Counted from the first letter of the stretch, positions 24,479-35,254 are shown. The stretch: DNA of 64,000 bases from Adiantum capillus-veneris (GCA_014529385.2 CM043953.1:93935342-93999341), one strand, 5' to 3'. Numbers and translations: made by a program. Notes: generated by a model from the letters alone, not told the origin.

Positions 24479-24897
24479 TGTCATAAAAATTAATATCTAT
24501 CCAACCCAAATGATTTTCTCATATTAAACTGATCACTTAATGTGGGAGAATACATGGGAACAAGGGTTAAGATATAGACATGTGCTTATAGATCTATCTC
24601 AACACGGGGCCAATGGTCAAGGGGCCCAAATGAGAGATGGTCTATCAAAGAGCAAGGCTAACCAATGGAGCATAAGACCTTAGGGTTAGATTCATTGAAG
24701 ACCTCCAATAATGTGTGTAAAAGTCCTTTGACCTTAGGCAAGCTAGGGCTGAGCTTGAGGTGGGAACCCGGCCTAAGCTCGAGGTGCTTGTCCTGCTTGA
24801 GGTGCTTGTCGTGCTTGAGGTGCTTGACATGCTTGAGGTGCTTGATTAAGATGCTTGAGCTGCTTGACTGGCTCCATGCTTGAGGTGCTTCACTTGC
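24479..24897 (+). repeat. 3' LTR, truncated to 419 bp
   Basis: Matches 18,294-18,712 with 3 substitutions and no gaps. Homology stops abruptly after CTTCACTTGC, where minus-strand gag sequence begins. Confidence 0.92.
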
Positions 24898-25985
24898 CCG
24901 TGCCTAAAAATGGATGCGGTTGCACAGATTTGAGAAGGGCCTTGAGGTCCTTGTCACGCCCAAAATCCTTTACAAGGGTTGCAGCAAGCGACATTTGGTT
25001 GGGACGTGGCATAGGGGTAACTTGGGGTGTTGGTGGCATTTGTGAATCGAATGGTATATGATATGAAGCACTAACTATTGGTAAATTCTGAGCAGCGTGA
25101 CTTCTTGTGAGTCTACGTGGCATATTTTTATGGTTGTGACCAAGAAATATTCTTTCTCTTAGCAATCGAGTTGAAAAACCTTTCAGATATACAAGACTAG
25201 TTAAATTCTTTTTAAAGATAGACCTTTCAAAAAGGTAAACTCTTTGTTATTTTTCTCTCTTTCAGAACTTCTTTTTTTCTATTATGCCAAAAACTTTCTA
25301 CATCTCAGGGAAATACTTACTGATATAGGCTTGCACTTCTTTAGTAATTTCTAGACATCAAGTTCTTCCATCTCTTGCTTTGTCACAATACGGACTTTAA
25401 AGCCCTAAGGTTACAAGTCACAGAAAGTACAAGTCTGTGTACTCGAGAAGACAGTGACTTGCAAGCACATATAGCCTCACCAACTTGTTTCCAAGGGTTA
25501 TGTGTAAATGGTCCAGTAAGTGTTGTTCTTTGTCGTGGGTAGATAAACATCTTATCATGAGGGAGATTGGTTATTAATAGAAGAAGATTTCTTTCATATT
25601 CTATGGCATGAGAACAAATAATAAAATAGCAATTGTGACCTAGTCCCAATTTCTCCCTCATCATGGCTAGGCAAAGATTATTTAGAAGGTGTTCATGGCC
25701 CCAAAGAGTTACTTCAATTATGTTGCATTGGATCTTCCACATTTGTTGAGCTCCGATTGTCCCTTTACAGGAAAGAGGAGGTGAACAAAGTGTTCCAACA
25801 TGGCCTCCTTTTGTTCCATAGTTGCTTCTTCCATTTGCTTTTGGACAATTTTGAGTACTTCCTCTTCTTGAGAGGTCCACGTCATCTGAAAGATTTTATG
25901 TAATTTGAGAAGTTATTTTTTATTATCTCACTCTTTTTTGCAACAGTCAATAAAGACCTTTATCTATCCAAGGATAGAAACCACA
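24898..25985 (-). pseudogene. Gag N-terminal part and leader of the minus-strand gypsy element
   Basis: Minus-strand frame 25,165-24,898 reads MPRRLTRSHAAQNLPIVSAS, a Pro/Met-rich linker, then KALLKSVQPHPFLGTGK, the typical entry to a Ty3/gypsy gag domain, where it is cut at the junction with the truncated LTR. Further upstream, 25,884-25,755 encodes a Glu-rich segment (TSQEEEVLKIVQKQMEEATM) also plausible as gag N-terminus. Between them, an open minus-strand stretch (about 25,755-25,383) encodes unrecognised protein-like sequence that may be an insertion. I infer it belongs with the pol at 16,666-18,293. Confidence 0.65.
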
Positions 25986-25996
25986 CTCTGATACCA
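25986..25996 (-). promoter_or_regulatory. Primer binding site (tRNA-Met), minus strand
   Basis: Complement reads TGGTATCAGAG, two bases from the putative LTR end CCCTCACA, as expected for a plant LTR retrotransposon pointing left. Confidence 0.85.
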
Positions 25997-25998
25997 CT

Positions 25999-27263
25999 TG
26001 TGAGGGCCATGCCCGGGGACCACCGACTGTACCATCTCCAAATGGATACATCGTGATCTCCAACATCCCTCCCGCTTGAGACCGACACCAAGACATGATT
26101 CCTCCTGCTCTTCGATGCCAACTCAAGGGGGTGATAACATTCACTTTCTCTCATATGGATCCCTTAGCCCCTAAGCACATTTTCTTACTAGTCCAATTTT
26201 CCAATCGAAGTCATCATACTAACTTTAAACTCAGTCATCCAGTGGGAGTTCTCTAATTCACCCTTGATTCAAGGTCACTGATGCTTTTTTCTTGATTATG
26301 ACCGAGCACAACCGTCAATGAGTTCCCCTAAGGTGAGTGTATTTATAATCTACGCAAATCCCTTGATCCCAAATTTTTTTTCCGCTCCATAGATCGGAAT
26401 CCCTTTCCCCCGCTCTTGACTTTATTTCTAGGACAACATGAAATTGGGTTCAACTTTTCGGCCAACAATTAACCCTCTAAAATCCACCCACCCACCAAAC
26501 CGTTTGATAAATGCACCTTACCAAGGTAATACTATGATACTAGAAATCAACATTCCAATCATATCGAACCAAGAATATATTTAAAGCATTTGAAAGCAGC
26601 ATGCAAACTATTGCATACCCTTGCAAATGTGCATTTATCAGGTCATTCCCACCTTTTTCATTTATAGAAAATTTTAACTTCCTTTTTCCTTTAATATTAG
26701 TAAAATTATCTAGTTATCTTTCGAGCAATCACATATACTCCTCCAGGCATACCCTTATCCTCGTCCCAGAACTCGGGTATCCTGTCTCCTCTGCCACGTG
26801 TGGAGGTGGCGCCTTTACACAGATTCTGATTCTTATTTTTCTTTATCTTGAGTGGGAAAGGCTTCAAAGATAATCTACTTTAGATTTCTTTTAAATCAAT
26901 AATCTCGAGAAGAAGAGCAAGGGTCCGGCTAATGAGGATAATTGCGGAATAGCCCATTTAGATTCCTAGCCTTTCCAAGTTCCTTTTTTACCAAACTATT
27001 TGAAGAGTTCTTTGATTAAATCACATCCTCCTCCCTTATCATGATCCCTACATGGATCCTTTTTCCTTCCTTCTTTTCCCGTCGGCATCAGGTCTACCTA
27101 GACTAGACCGATTTCCAGACGCATCCGTGGATTCCTATCACCCGGTCGGGACACACTCCCATTCAATCCCATTTCTTGGGCAGTGAATGAATGCGAGCTC
27201 AAAACATAGACCAAAGGTTATCAGTCTTGGCCAAAAAAGGACCATCCATTGTTATATCCCACA
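25999..27263 (-). repeat. 5' LTR of the minus-strand gypsy element (outer end tentative)
   Basis: The inner end is well fixed by the primer site. The outer end is set at TGTGGGATATAACA (minus strand, 27,263), giving TGTG...CACA termini and 1,265 bp. No second LTR was found in the window to confirm the length. Confidence 0.55.
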
Positions 27264-27550
27264 GGTAAACACCTGTGCCGACCTTTTTTTCCAAACACGA
27301 AGACAAGTTCACACTTAAATATCTATGTTATGCTAGAGCTATCCATGTCAATCTTCTTGGAAAAGTTTTTAATCTTAGTTTAAATTTAGATTAAGCTCCT
27401 TGAGTTATAATCCCTTAATTCCTACTTCTTTCTAATTTTCTACTCAAAATAAGATCTTTAAAAAAACAACAAATCTCTTGGGAGTTTAAGGTTTTGTCTC
27501 AACATAAGTTTCGAGTTAACCCCGACTTTGATAAATCCCATTTTGGTCCC
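27264..27550. other. Flanking DNA
   Basis: AT-rich flank. An ACAGGT/ACCTGT palindrome overlaps its start (27,261-27,276). No gene seen. Confidence 0.4.
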
Positions 27551-27934
27551 TTTTTATCATTGCCATCCATGGGAAATCTCCATGGAAGTGATGAGAGTTT
27601 TATATTCAAGCAATACGAACGCGACATCCGTGAAGATATCCCCTTACTTCCTCCTTGGAATTTGCAAAACAAACTTGAAAGTAGTCAAACTTGAAATGAA
27701 CAATGCATATGATTTCTATAATGGGTTTTTCTTAGTGTACCCTTTTTATCATTGCCATCCATGGGGCATCTCCATGGAAGCGATGGGAGCTTTATGTTCA
27801 AGCAACACAATCGCGACATCCGTGAAGCTATCCCCTTACTTCCCCCTTCGAATTTGCAAAACAAACTTGAAAGTAGTCAAACTTGAAATGAACAATGCAT
27901 ATGATTTCTATAATGAGTTTTTCTTGGTGTGTCT
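27551..27934 (+). repeat. 192-bp tandem duplication
   Basis: Two head-to-tail units, 27,551-27,742 and 27,743-27,934, share nearly all positions (for example TTTTTATCATTGCCATCCAT and AACTTGAAATGAACAATGCA in both). The unit is 64 codons long, so a plus-strand frame of 159 codons (27,528-28,007) stays open across both copies. That could be coding or a side effect of the unit length. Confidence 0.93.
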
Positions 27935-28749
27935 TTGCGTGGTACACATAAAACTTCGAAATTCACCAACTTGCAAACTTAGGCAATTGATCAAAAACTT
28001 CCTTTGAGTGCTTATGCAAGAGTGAAACCCTTTTATGCATGGTAGTGTAAAAATTACGAAGTTCCTAAGAGTGGACATGTTGGTGTATCGTAAAATATGC
28101 GTGTAATAGTGTATGAATGATTAACAATTCTTCTTTAAGAAAGGATTTAGGATTACCTTTACTATCGTGGAGAGGATCAATTATGTTGCTAGAAGAGACT
28201 TATGGTTTCATAACTTTCCATTTGGTAAGAGGGAAAAGAGGGGATGACTTTATGGAATTTAAGTAAGCATGGAAGTAAATCTCTTTCAAGAATGAGAAAT
28301 AACAAGATAACTTCACCTTAATGTGTATATAGTAGGGTCTTCTCCTTGCTTTGGAAGAGTAACGGCAAAGTGTATTGACATAGCTGGTTCTTTTCTGTTT
28401 CACTTTGCTTGAAAACCACCGATTTGGCTATGGGAATAGAGAGGTGTTAAGAAAATTCAAGCTATGGAAAGCTTGTAGGGTAAGAGAGAGAAGGTGAAGA
28501 GTGTAGTGGTAATTTGGATTATGATTATGGTTTCTCTTGAGGAGAGAGGGGTGTGTAGAGGTGTGTGTGAAGGAGGATTAGATTTGGCTTTTATAGCTCA
28601 CTATCATGCTTGCACTTTCAAAATCGGTAGAGAAGTAAAGTGTTTAAGTAGGGATAGCCTCCTTTTAAGCTTAATTTGATAAGGCCCTTAACTTATCGTG
28701 ATAAGTTACTTTTGCATATCGTGATATCCTTTTTGCCTTTTCAAAGCTT
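27935..28749. other. Intergenic DNA
   Basis: No recognisable gene. Short frames only. Confidence 0.4.
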
Positions 28750-28912
28750 CTTCAACAAGCTACTTATGCAAGAAGCTATTTATTTTCAACAAGTGGCTAC
28801 TTTTTTATCAAGCTACTTTTCAATAAGTGTCTTTTTCAACAAGTGGCTTATTCAACAAGCTATTTTTCAACAAGTGACTTTTTTAACAAGCTACTTTTCA
28901 ACAAGTTAATTT
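28750..28912 (+). repeat. AT-rich minisatellite
   Basis: Degenerate units around TTTTTCAACAAGTGGCTA recur about eight times with spacing near 18-22 bases. Confidence 0.8.
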
Positions 28913-28984
28913 TTCACCTTACCCTTATTCTTTCTTTGTTTTCTTATGCAATTTTTTTTTCTTGAAATAAAACTAATATCCCAT

Positions 28985-29100
28985 GCATTGGTTATATCCA
29001 CGTGCCCATGGTGAAAACCAAAAGTGTCTCGTGGATAGCTTTGCATTGGTTATATCCACGTTCCCATGGTTAAAACCAAAAGCGTCTTGAGGGTAACTAG
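28985..29100 (+). repeat. 58-bp tandem duplication
   Basis: GCATTGGTTATATCCACG...CCCATGGT.AAAACCAAAAG occurs at 28,985 and again at 29,043 with a few substitutions. Confidence 0.85.
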
Positions 29101-29439
29101 GGTGCATGACTATAGTTCAATTTTTACTCGATCGTATTTGAAAAGTTGACGGCTTAGATATGTCATCAAGAGTAAGGGCTAAGAAAAGGACCTTACAACC
29201 TATTACTACCTTCCACTTTGCCTAAGGCCAGTGTAGTTTCCACAATTTATTTATCGGTGAGAACCATCTGCCTTGAATCAGAGTTTGATAAAAGCTCCCT
29301 TTTTTTTTGTATATCAACTTTCCTACTCATGGGCCAATGCTAGAACTTTCAATAAAATTATGCCTCACAGATAGGCACCATAACATTACTTGACTTTTGA
29401 CCACTTTAGAGACTAGTAGGATTTTATTTCTGTTGAGGG
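29101..29439. other. Intergenic DNA
   Basis: Nothing recognised. Confidence 0.4.
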
Positions 29440-29660
29440 GCTTATAAACCTTAGCCAAGGTTTCTGTGGTCAAAACTAATAATCTGGGAGCTCGAATTAA
29501 AGATAGGTTGATACAATCTGGAAGCTTGTAGCCCTGGCTCATCAATTACACTTTTTATCTGGAAATTAGGAGTTACAATATTCTCAATTTATCAAAATAA
29601 TAAGATGTTTTTACAATAAAAGCTCCTAAAAATGTTATCCGAGTTAGCTTGCTTCTAACA
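29440..29660 (-). repeat. LTR end fragment (family B), copy 1
   Basis: About 220 bp nearly matching 33,838-34,055. On the minus strand it starts TGTTAGAAGC at 29,660. It abuts the truncated family A LTR at about 29,663, so one element is inserted in or joined to the other. Confidence 0.7.
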
Positions 29661-30069
29661 CCCACCCTCATTCCCTGCTAGCTCTCTGCACCTTTGAAGG
29701 TGTTTGAGGTCTTGGGATTGAGGCCAAGGACAAGTTAATGCTTCCATTAGATTAAGTTATGGGCATAACTGTGGTGCATGAAGCTCTCTATCTTCATTGC
29801 ACCATCAAGGTCTCAAGGAACACAAAACTTGTATTGTACCAAGTCTCTCTTTATGGGAGAAACTATAATACAAAATCCTTTTGGAGGGGGGACCAGATCC
29901 ACATAAAGTCAGTCCTCAACTGTTGTCAAGTTTTCTAATTCTCTCTCTTGAAAAGTATTGTTCATGCCAAGCTAATAAAGCAAAAGGTGGGGTTCCCATA
30001 TGAGAAAGATTGACGATGGATATTTATCCCACCATTTTACCTATGCATAGATAGCTTATTAAAATTATG

Positions 30070-30080
30070 TGGTATCAGAG
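30070..30080 (+). promoter_or_regulatory. Primer binding site (tRNA-iMet)
   Basis: TGGTATCAGAG, at the same distance from the family A leader motif TTTCTCTTTTCTTGC as in the 20-kb copy. Confidence 0.85.
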
Positions 30081-30465
30081 AACTTGGTTTCTCTTTTCTT
30101 GCTTAAGAAGAGAGGTCTTTCAGTTTTTCATGAAAGGTTGGTCATGTTCATTCCAAGAGAGAAGGGATCTATTATCTTGGTTGAAAAGAACGTATTTTGA
30201 TGTACACTGTTGGGAGATCTAGACTTAAAAATGGAGTCTCTCGGGGATTGCCTTTGGCTAACCATTATTGATCAATTAGCAAGCTCAACAAAAACCATAA
30301 TCAACCGAGCAATGCTAAACCCTGTCCACTACTCTTTGCAATCAACAGTCTCTAAACCACGGGTGTGGCTTCTTGAGAGCTAATTTTCAAAGGTAAAGAA
30401 GAGTAGCAACTAAGGTTTTTGAGCGTACCAAATCACAAAGTAGCATGTACATAAGTTTAGTTAGC

Positions 30466-31720
30466 ATGGTTGACAATAATAAAGAGAGTAGAATGAATAT
30501 TGACAACTTTGATTTTGCACATGAAGGTGCTATTGATGGTGTCCCAATGTTTGTGAATTATCTTGTTACTAGGTTGCAACAAGCTATGGGCAACCCTGCC
30601 TTGCAAGCAAAATTTACCCAACAACTTCATGCATATGGGATTTTCCTACCTCTCCAAGAAGAGAGAGATCTTAGGAAGCCTTTTGTTGATCCTTCCAAAA
30701 GAAGACTCTCTCTGATAAGAGAAGAGGCGGAATCCAATGAACGAGAAATAAGTGAATCTTTGAATTCCTCTGAAGATGTGGCTCCATGGAGATGGCAGTC
30801 TTGATGATCCCCAAATCCTCCCAAGAGGAAAAGATCATTGTGTAGTCCTTCTCATTGTCACTCTAAAAGGGAAGAGAGGAAACAAAGGATAAAAAAGGCA
30901 AGAAAGAGGTCACCCTCTTCTCCTGCTTCATCACCTTCCTCCTCTTCTGACAAAAGCAAATGGCTATTCTCCTAGAGAATACAAGAGGAGAGAACATTGC
31001 AAATCTTATCCTGCTAAGGTCCCACAAACTTAAGAAGTTCAAAGAGGGAGGAAAGAGTATCTCTTTTCTCACCTATGATGGCACCTTTGGTGCTACTGCC
31101 AAAGTATTGGCCTTCATCCAACAATTTGATCCTACCTTTGGAGACGAGGGGTTCACTGAATTCTCCAAGCTACATCATGTAGCTATGCACTTTCAAAAAT
31201 CTCCTTGTCAACGGTGGTCTAGTCTTCATGGCAATGGCAAAGCTACAAAGACATGAAAAACTATATGAGTTTCCATCATAAAACGATTCCTTGCAAGTGA
31301 CGCCAAAGATAAATTTCTCACCAAATGGAGGAGTTTGAAGTTACTCCCAACGAGTCTATCCACAAATATGTAGACAAGTTTTGAGATTTACATTTCAAAG
31401 CTATAGTCTTTTAGAAGATAGACCACCAAGGAAAAGAAAAAATTATGTGTGGGATTACTTGAAGAAATGGCTAAGTATGTCAACTCCCAATGGCCTAGTT
31501 CTATCACCGAAGTCATCCACCACACTATGGTTGTATCTCGTATCAATTTTTAACAAGGGGCTAAATGGAATGCACAGCCCATGGAAAATAAAGATTGAAA
31601 TGATGCAAAGGGAAAGAAAAATGCTCAAAGTTTTTCCCAAGGAGATTCCAACAACAACAACAAGACCAAGGAGAAAGGAGTTTACAAAGGTAAAAACAAA
31701 CTCTAGCTAGAGCCTTTTTG
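30466..31720 (+). pseudogene. Gag remnant of family A copy 3
   Basis: Starts MVDNNKESRMNIDNFDFAHE, almost identical to the intact gag at 20,550. The first 113 codons are open to a stop at 30,804. The gag domain then continues in other frames (30,960-31,256, KFKEGGKSISFLTYDGTFGA; 31,381-31,710). The zinc-knuckle region near 31,735 is destroyed. It has several frameshifts and stops and is not functional. Useful as the comparison that fixes the gag start of the 20-kb copy. Confidence 0.85.
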
Positions 31721-31799
31721 CAAAGATCACAAATGATTTAAGTGGGGAGCAAGGACATGGCTATCGTTCTTGCCCCAAAAGAAATGCCCGCAAAACCCT

Positions 31800-32990
31800 A
31801 AAAGAGGATGCTCATTACAAAGGATCATCCCTTTCATATGCTTGGGGGAAGGTGAGGGAGCATGATGCCTTCATCCTATTTTATCCTAGCTCTACTCACA
31901 ACTTCATATCAATGGAGTTGGCCACAAAGCTGGGCATACAAGCTTTCAAGATGGGAGATATTATAGCTATTGATAGGGATTTCAAGGAACAACAAGCCTC
32001 CATTACTCCCTTGATTGGAAGTTGAGGCTTCATGTCCAAAGCTACATCGACAAAGAAGACTTTTTCATCTCTCCTCTCCAACATAAGGATATTATCCTAG
32101 GGGCACCATGGTTCAACCGCATGGCTGCCAACATGAACTTCCCTGAAAGGAGAATCTACTTCACCTATAGGGAAAAGAGCATGCATATAGATGCTTATGA
32201 GTCCAATAGAACTATATCACTTATAAATTCACTTGCTTTTCATAATTCAATGAAAAGCTCGATTTTCTTGTATATGATTTTTATCAAAGAGTCTCTAAAT
32301 GATGCTAATGTTTTAACAAAACAAAGTGGTAGGAATCAAGAAGAATTAGATTGTCTAATTTTTAAAATAGATTCCAAGATGTATTTATCGATGACATCCC
32401 TATGGAGTTACCTCCAAAATAAGGGGATGATGACCATAGGATAGAGCTTCTACCTGGGAGCTCACCACCTAATAAACCTCCTTATAGAGTTTCTCAAGCT
32501 CAATAAGAGGAGATTATGAGGCAAGTGCATGAGCTGGTAGATAAGGAGATGGTGAAGACTAGATCCTCTCTCTTTTTCTCACCAGTCCTTTTAGTGCAAA
32601 AGAAAGATGGCACATACCGCATGTGTGTGGACTATAGAGCACTAAATTGTATCACTATCAAAAATAGATTTCCTGTACCGTGGGTAGAAGATCTATTTGA
32701 TAAGCCACAAGGCTTGGCCTACCTACTTTAGTAGGATTGACCTTAAAACTGGCTAGCATCAAATAAGGATAGTGAATGAAGATATCATAAAAACCATGTT
32801 TCGCAAAACGTTCGGTCTTTATGAATATCTTGTCATGCCTTTGGTTTGAAAAATGATCCAACCATGTTCAATCGCCTATTGGAAAAAATCTTTAGACCTA
32901 CCGTGCAAGTTTACTGGAGTGTTCTTTGACGATATTATCATTTACTCCAAATATTTTGGTGGAGGAGCATAGGCAACACCTCTAGGTACT
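31800..32990 (+). pseudogene. Protease and N-terminal RT remnant of family A copy 3
   Basis: The protease-like region retains SSTHNFISMELATKLGI near 31,890 (in place of the usual D-S/T-G active site) and QHKDIILGAPWFNRMAA near 32,080. The RT start is well preserved at 32,516-32,731 (FSPVLLVQKKDGTYRMCVDY, then NRFPVPWVEDLFD). It continues in shifted frames with FGLYEYLVMPFGL near 32,812 and ends near 32,990, before the RNase H. Not functional. These are the protease and RT parts that the 18-kb element lacks. Confidence 0.85.
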
Positions 32991-32999
32991 TTTTCAAGC

Positions 33000-33725
33000 T
33001 GCGAGGGAGAATAAACTTTTCATTAATGTGGGACGGGTGTCTAACCTCATTCCTATCTTATTGTAGAGTAGCGAGAACCACGAATTTAATTGTCAATCCA
33101 TGGGATAAAGCTGACTCAACTAGTGCATAGAGACTACAAGAGGTTGTTAATCTCTTGGAAAACAACAAACAACTCGCATCTAACTCAAGCTACACTCAAA
33201 TGATAGAAATCACTAAAGCTAATCGCTCATCGGCAAACAAATTATATCCGTTGCAGCATCAAACGACATCAAACGTTACGATACTTCTAAGACATTGTTT
33301 ATAAGACCTAAGCACACATGCTTATGGTCTCAAATCTCACTTTCGGTCATCAGCAAACAAATCATATCCATTGCAGCATCAAACGACATCCAAACGTTAC
33401 GATACTTCTAAGACATTGTTTATAAGACCTAAGCACACGCTTATGGTCTCGAATCTCACTTTTGGTCAAGTGCAAAATCACGATTATTAACAGCAGAGTG
33501 AGTTTTTTACCTAATCGTTTTCGGCCCAAAATGCATCTAAATGCTTAGCAATGATGCCCCAATACCCCGCCTATACTTATTTTTTTATTTTAAAGCTTAA
33601 GTTCCTACTTATTGATAAGATTAAGCCGCGGGTTGGCAACGCCAAAAGCTACAGATTACCATGAAATGCTTACATCAATGCGTAGAGCTCTTCCCTGCGA
33701 TTGCAATGCAACAAATAGGACTGCA
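33000..33725. other. AT-rich DNA with tandem repeat
   Basis: Apart from the 120-bp tandem listed separately, nothing recognised. It may include the distal LTR or flank of the minus-strand element that ends at 34,055. Confidence 0.35.
33228..33468 (+). repeat. 120-bp tandem duplication
   Basis: Two units offset by 120 bases (CGGCAAACAAATTATATCCG at 33,231 and CAGCAAACAAATCATATCCA at 33,351), each holding GTTACGATACTTCTAAGACA. A 2-base indel (ACACATGC versus ACACGC) and a few substitutions separate them. Confidence 0.93.
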
Positions 33726-34055
33726 ATGTGACAACCGGGGAGAGAGTAGGAAACGGAAGAAGGAGAGAAGTGAGCGTCGTTAGCTCACGCTATGTTTCTA
33801 TTTTCCAAAACTTGTCAAAAAACTTACAAAAATTTGCTTTTATACCTTAGCCAAGGTTTTTGGTGATCAAAACTAATAATCTGGGAGCTCTAATTAAATA
33901 CAAGTTGATACAATCTAGAAGCTTGTAGCCCTGGCTCATCAATTACAATGTTTATTTAGAAAGTAGGAATTACAATATTCTCGATTTATCAAAATAATAA
34001 GTGTTTTTATAATAAAAGCTCCGAAAAATGGTATACGAGTTAGCTTCTGCTAACA
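33726..34055 (-). repeat. 3' LTR (family B), copy 2
   Basis: The minus strand begins TGTTAGCAGAAGC at 34,055, right after a purine tract (GGTGGGGGGAA, complement at 34,056-34,066), the polypurine tract/LTR arrangement. The far end (33,726, TGTGACAACC on plus) is a guess. Homologous to 29,440-29,660 over about 220 bp. Confidence 0.6.
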
Positions 34056-34957
34056 TTCCCCCCACCTTGACTGTGTCGTCCCTTGACACAACTTCATGGG
34101 CTGAAGTAGTCTTTGGGTTGACGGCTGGCGAGGAGATCTTTAAGTGCGTGTAAGGCTTTTTCATATCTGAGTCTTCTCTCTTTGTCAGGAACCGGCAAGA
34201 ATTGCATGGTGACTCTGTTTTTAAGCTCAATGGTTGAATAGTCAACAAATCTGGATGTTAGGTTGCTTAGTGACTAGCCCAAATATCTTCATTCGCCAAG
34301 TGAAGAAACCTGTATAAAATGCTTCCTCAAATGTCAACATATTGCTAGATGGCAAAAACATGCATCAGACACAGAAGCCATAAAGGGATTCTTCAGAAGG
34401 TTGGCCACTTAAGTCGTAGTAGAGAACCTTATTATCTTCAAGGAATGACATCCATGGTGATCCTGCTTGCTCTGGCTCGTGAAAAGCTTCAATACATGTG
34501 AGCAAAATTCAACAGATCTTGTATAGAAAAGCACATGAGAAGTCATGAAGTCTCTTGAAGAATGGCATGGCGCCCGTTAGGATTTTCACCATGTATTTCT
34601 TTGTCGGTGTTCCCCCTATTGGAGCTGGCAATCGTGGATAGTTCAGCCATGTAGGCCGCTTATTATTTAGTGCTTCATGTGCTTGCCATGTCCTTACCCT
34701 TGGGACGGGACATGGAAAGGTTGGGTCTTTATGAAGTGTGGTAGGTGCTCTTGTGAACAGAATCAGATATCGTAGGTTCTTGTTCAGCCAGCTCTTTCTC
34801 CACTTGGGGTGGACATCCTCTATGCCTTCTATCTGCGTATCTTTGTGTAATATTTCCTTGACCTATAATAGCTCTACCTTGATCAAAGGATATGGCAATG
34901 ATTGTTGATGTCATTGTGCATTGATTTGGTTGGGAGTGAGTTGAGTGATATATAAAA
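34056..34957 (-). pseudogene. Unrecognised coding remnant beside a retroelement 3' LTR
   Basis: The minus strand from about 34,905 to 34,255 reads through some 215 codons with only about three stops. It contains LNNKRPTWLNYPRLPAPIGG, MPFFKRLHDFSCAFLYK, then EPEQAGSPWMSFLEDNKVLY. A second frame (34,248-34,067) ends in a polar tail (AVNPKTTSAHEVVSRDD) just before the polypurine tract. It is not integrase, RNase H or chromodomain as I know them. It could be an extra ORF of a retroelement (env-position or antisense-type), or captured host sequence. It is cut at 34,958 by the CACTA insertion. Confidence 0.4.
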
Positions 34958-34984
34958 ATTCACTACAAGAGGTTGTGTGCTCTT

Positions 34985-35215
34985 GTGACGCTGTTAGCGA
35001 CGGAAATACACTGGGTTTTTATAACCCCCGGCGTCGCTAAAACCGTCGCTACGAGCGTCGCTACGAGAGCGTCGCTATATGCGTCGCTATAAACGTCGCT
35101 ATATAGCGACGCATATAGCGACGCCTATAGCGACGTTTACACAGAAGACTATAGCGACGCTCATAGCGACGCTACAGAGCCATAAATAACGACGCTTATA
35201 GCGACGTTCGAGAGA
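34985..35215. repeat. Left subterminal repeat array of the CACTA element
   Basis: Six CGTCGCT motifs and seven AGCGACG motifs lie within about 210 bases, the first group mostly left and the second right, so the array is roughly mirror-symmetric. In En/Spm such motifs bind the TNPA protein. Confidence 0.9.
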
Positions 35216-35225
35216 ATTTTTTTTT

Positions 35226-35254
35226 GGTGGCAAGGCATTGAATGCCCTGCCACC
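35226..35254. repeat. Short hairpin in the CACTA left end
   Basis: GGTGGCAAGGCATT and AATGCCCTGCCACC pair with one mismatch around a single base, just inside the subterminal array. Confidence 0.8.

Larger units (their letters stand above)
18294..24897 (+). mobile_element. Family A LTR retrotransposon with intact gag and gutted pol
   Basis: 5' LTR (18,294-20,135), primer site (20,137-20,148), leader, complete gag (20,550-21,992), fragmentary pol (about 22,200-24,110), 3' non-coding region, purine tract (about 24,462-24,475) and the first 419 bp of the 3' LTR (24,479-24,897). The LTR parts differ at only 3 of 419 positions, so insertion was recent relative to the decay of pol. Protease, RT core and most of integrase are deleted, so pol was probably already defective when it moved. 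This fits a non-autonomous gag-carrying element using enzymes from relatives (inference). The 3' LTR is cut by a deletion that joins it to minus-strand gag. Confidence 0.88.
29663..32990 (+). mobile_element. Family A retrotransposon, 5' half (copy 3), decayed
   Basis: 3' part of the 5' LTR (29,663 to about 30,067; shares ACCCTCATTCCCTGCTAGCT with 19,495-19,520), primer site TGGTATCAGAG (30,070-30,080), conserved leader, then gag, protease and RT remnants. Breaks off inside RT near 32,990. Same strand as the copies at 2.3 and 18.3 kb but far more mutated. Confidence 0.82.

Noticed and set aside
28750-28912. CRISPR-like array
   Set aside because: Units are degenerate and contiguous, without unique spacers, in a plant genome; it is a minisatellite.
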